The translations under genes were made by a program, and so were the position numbers. DNA of 64,000 bases from positions 1-64,000 of the forward strand of contig MKWA01000013.1 of the NCBI GenBank assembly GCA_001899285.1. Direction: 5' to 3'. The notes beneath the pieces were generated by a model. The model saw nothing but the letters and a program-made list of their open reading frames with translations. It was not told the DNA's origin and searched no databases. This DNA comes from Rhizobiales bacterium 64-17. GTDB taxonomy: Bacteria > Pseudomonadota > Alphaproteobacteria > Rhizobiales > Xanthobacteraceae. This document shows positions 63,492 through 64,000 of the stretch, piece by piece. The first letter of the stretch is position 1. Every line of letters starts with the position of its first letter.

Positions 63492-64000
63492 ATGCCGCTG
63501 AAAGCAATCTGCATGTCGCATTCTCCCTTCATCGGCAGGGTCAGTGCCGGGGAGGCCGTGGAACGCGATGTCCGGAACGCGATTGGGCAACTCGCGGAAG
63601 AGGTAACGGCATTCGCGCCTGAACTCGTGATTATGCTCGCGCCGGATCACTTCAACGGCTTTTTCTACGATATCATGCCGGCCTTCTGCGTCGGTGTGCG
63701 TGCCCAGGCTATCGGTGATTACGGTACGCCATCGGGTGCGTTGCGAACGGATGAAGGAAAAGCCATCGCTCTGGTCGAAGCGATGAGTGATCGAGGTTTC
63801 GATCTGTCCGTTTCTTATCGCATGCAGGTTGATCACGCTTTTGCCCAGCCGCTCGCGGCGTTGACCGGGTCACTTGATCGTTATCCTGTGGTTCCGGTTT
63901 TCATCAACGCGGCTGCACCACCGCGTCCAAGCATGATGCGTGTTCGCCAATTCGGCGCGGCGCTGGGTACTTTCGCCATGAGCACCGGACAGCGTGTTTT
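63492..64000 (+). CDS. mhpB: 3-(2,3-dihydroxyphenyl)propionate 1,2-dioxygenase, truncated by window edge
   Basis: The first 169 codons of an extradiol dioxygenase (family length about 314). The start MPLKAICMSHSPFIG and the segments LAPDHFNGFFYDIMPAF and SYRMQVDHAFAQPL match E. coli MhpB closely and include active-site His residues. It opens the catechol ring produced by MhpA. The rest, and probably mhpE/mhpF, lie to the right of the window. Confidence 0.92.
   Translation, partial: MPLKAICMSHSPFIGRVSAGEAVERDVRNAIGQLAEEVTAFAPELVIMLAPDHFNGFFYDIMPAFCVGVRAQAIGDYGTPSGALRTDEGKAIALVEAMSDRGFDLSVSYRMQVDHAFAQPLAALTGSLDRYPVVPVFINAAAPPRPSMMRVRQFGAALGTFAMSTGQRV

Noticed and set aside
1-64000. CRISPR arrays, insertion sequences, prophage or integrase genes
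   Set aside because: No regularly spaced repeats, transposase or integrase motifs were seen; the selC tRNA is not followed by an integrase or attachment-like repeat.

Overview
The window is a stretch of GC-rich alphaproteobacterial chromosome, most likely from the Hyphomicrobiales (Bradyrhizobium/Rhodopseudomonas/Xanthobacteraceae-like). The signs are a C4-type 5-aminolevulinate synthase (HemA), a symporter-coupled hybrid histidine kinase, a FixK-type box ahead of hemA, and dense runs of ATGA-overlapping genes. Family names come from motifs read by eye; no database search was run.

Layout. 1-0.29 kb: a strongly structured, possibly non-coding stretch. 0.3-10.5 kb: hybrid sensor kinase, AbrB-type membrane protein, hemA, then a leftward group (oxidoreductase, epimerase, methyltransferase, NUDIX) that looks like sugar modification. 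10.6-17.6 kb: a large polytopic membrane protein, DUF2177, a lipid-modification trio (FAD oxidoreductase, DUF1365, cyclopropane synthase) and a Crp/Fnr regulator. 17.7-21.7 kb: flavin monooxygenase, nucleoside deaminase, TusA-like protein, transglutaminase-like and TlpA-like exported proteins.

21.9-37.1 kb is the most interesting part: a selenocysteine island. It holds a formate dehydrogenase-N whose alpha subunit is split by an in-frame UGA (Sec200) followed by a SECIS-like hairpin, then beta and gamma subunits, fdhE, selA, a Sel1-repeat protein, selB, selC (tRNA-Sec) and, facing them, selD. The selB reading frame runs straight through the selC gene. Between selC and selD lie two unrecognised proteins, a small lipoate-ligase-like protein, a DsrE-like protein and a GcvH-like lipoyl carrier. 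This lipoyl/sulfur-carrier set inside a selenium locus is the best candidate for an undescribed system.

37.3-51.7 kb: a catabolic island (amidohydrolase, class 1B dihydroorotate-dehydrogenase-like PyrD/PyrK pair, asparaginase, GntR regulator, aberrant M20 hydrolase, MFS transporter, three-subunit molybdenum hydroxylase, ABC importer). Two nearly identical operator-like sites suggest control by the GntR protein. The gene content suggests use of an N-heterocycle or amide; the substrate is unknown.

51.9-64 kb: aromatic degradation. A LysR/fumarylpyruvate hydrolase/TctC/gentisate dioxygenase group shares a bipartite promoter motif. It is followed by a 3-(3-hydroxyphenyl)propionate (mhp-like) group: mhpD, an ABC binding protein, an IclR regulator, mhpC, mhpA and a truncated mhpB at the right edge. 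No intergenic stretch exceeds 300 bases.
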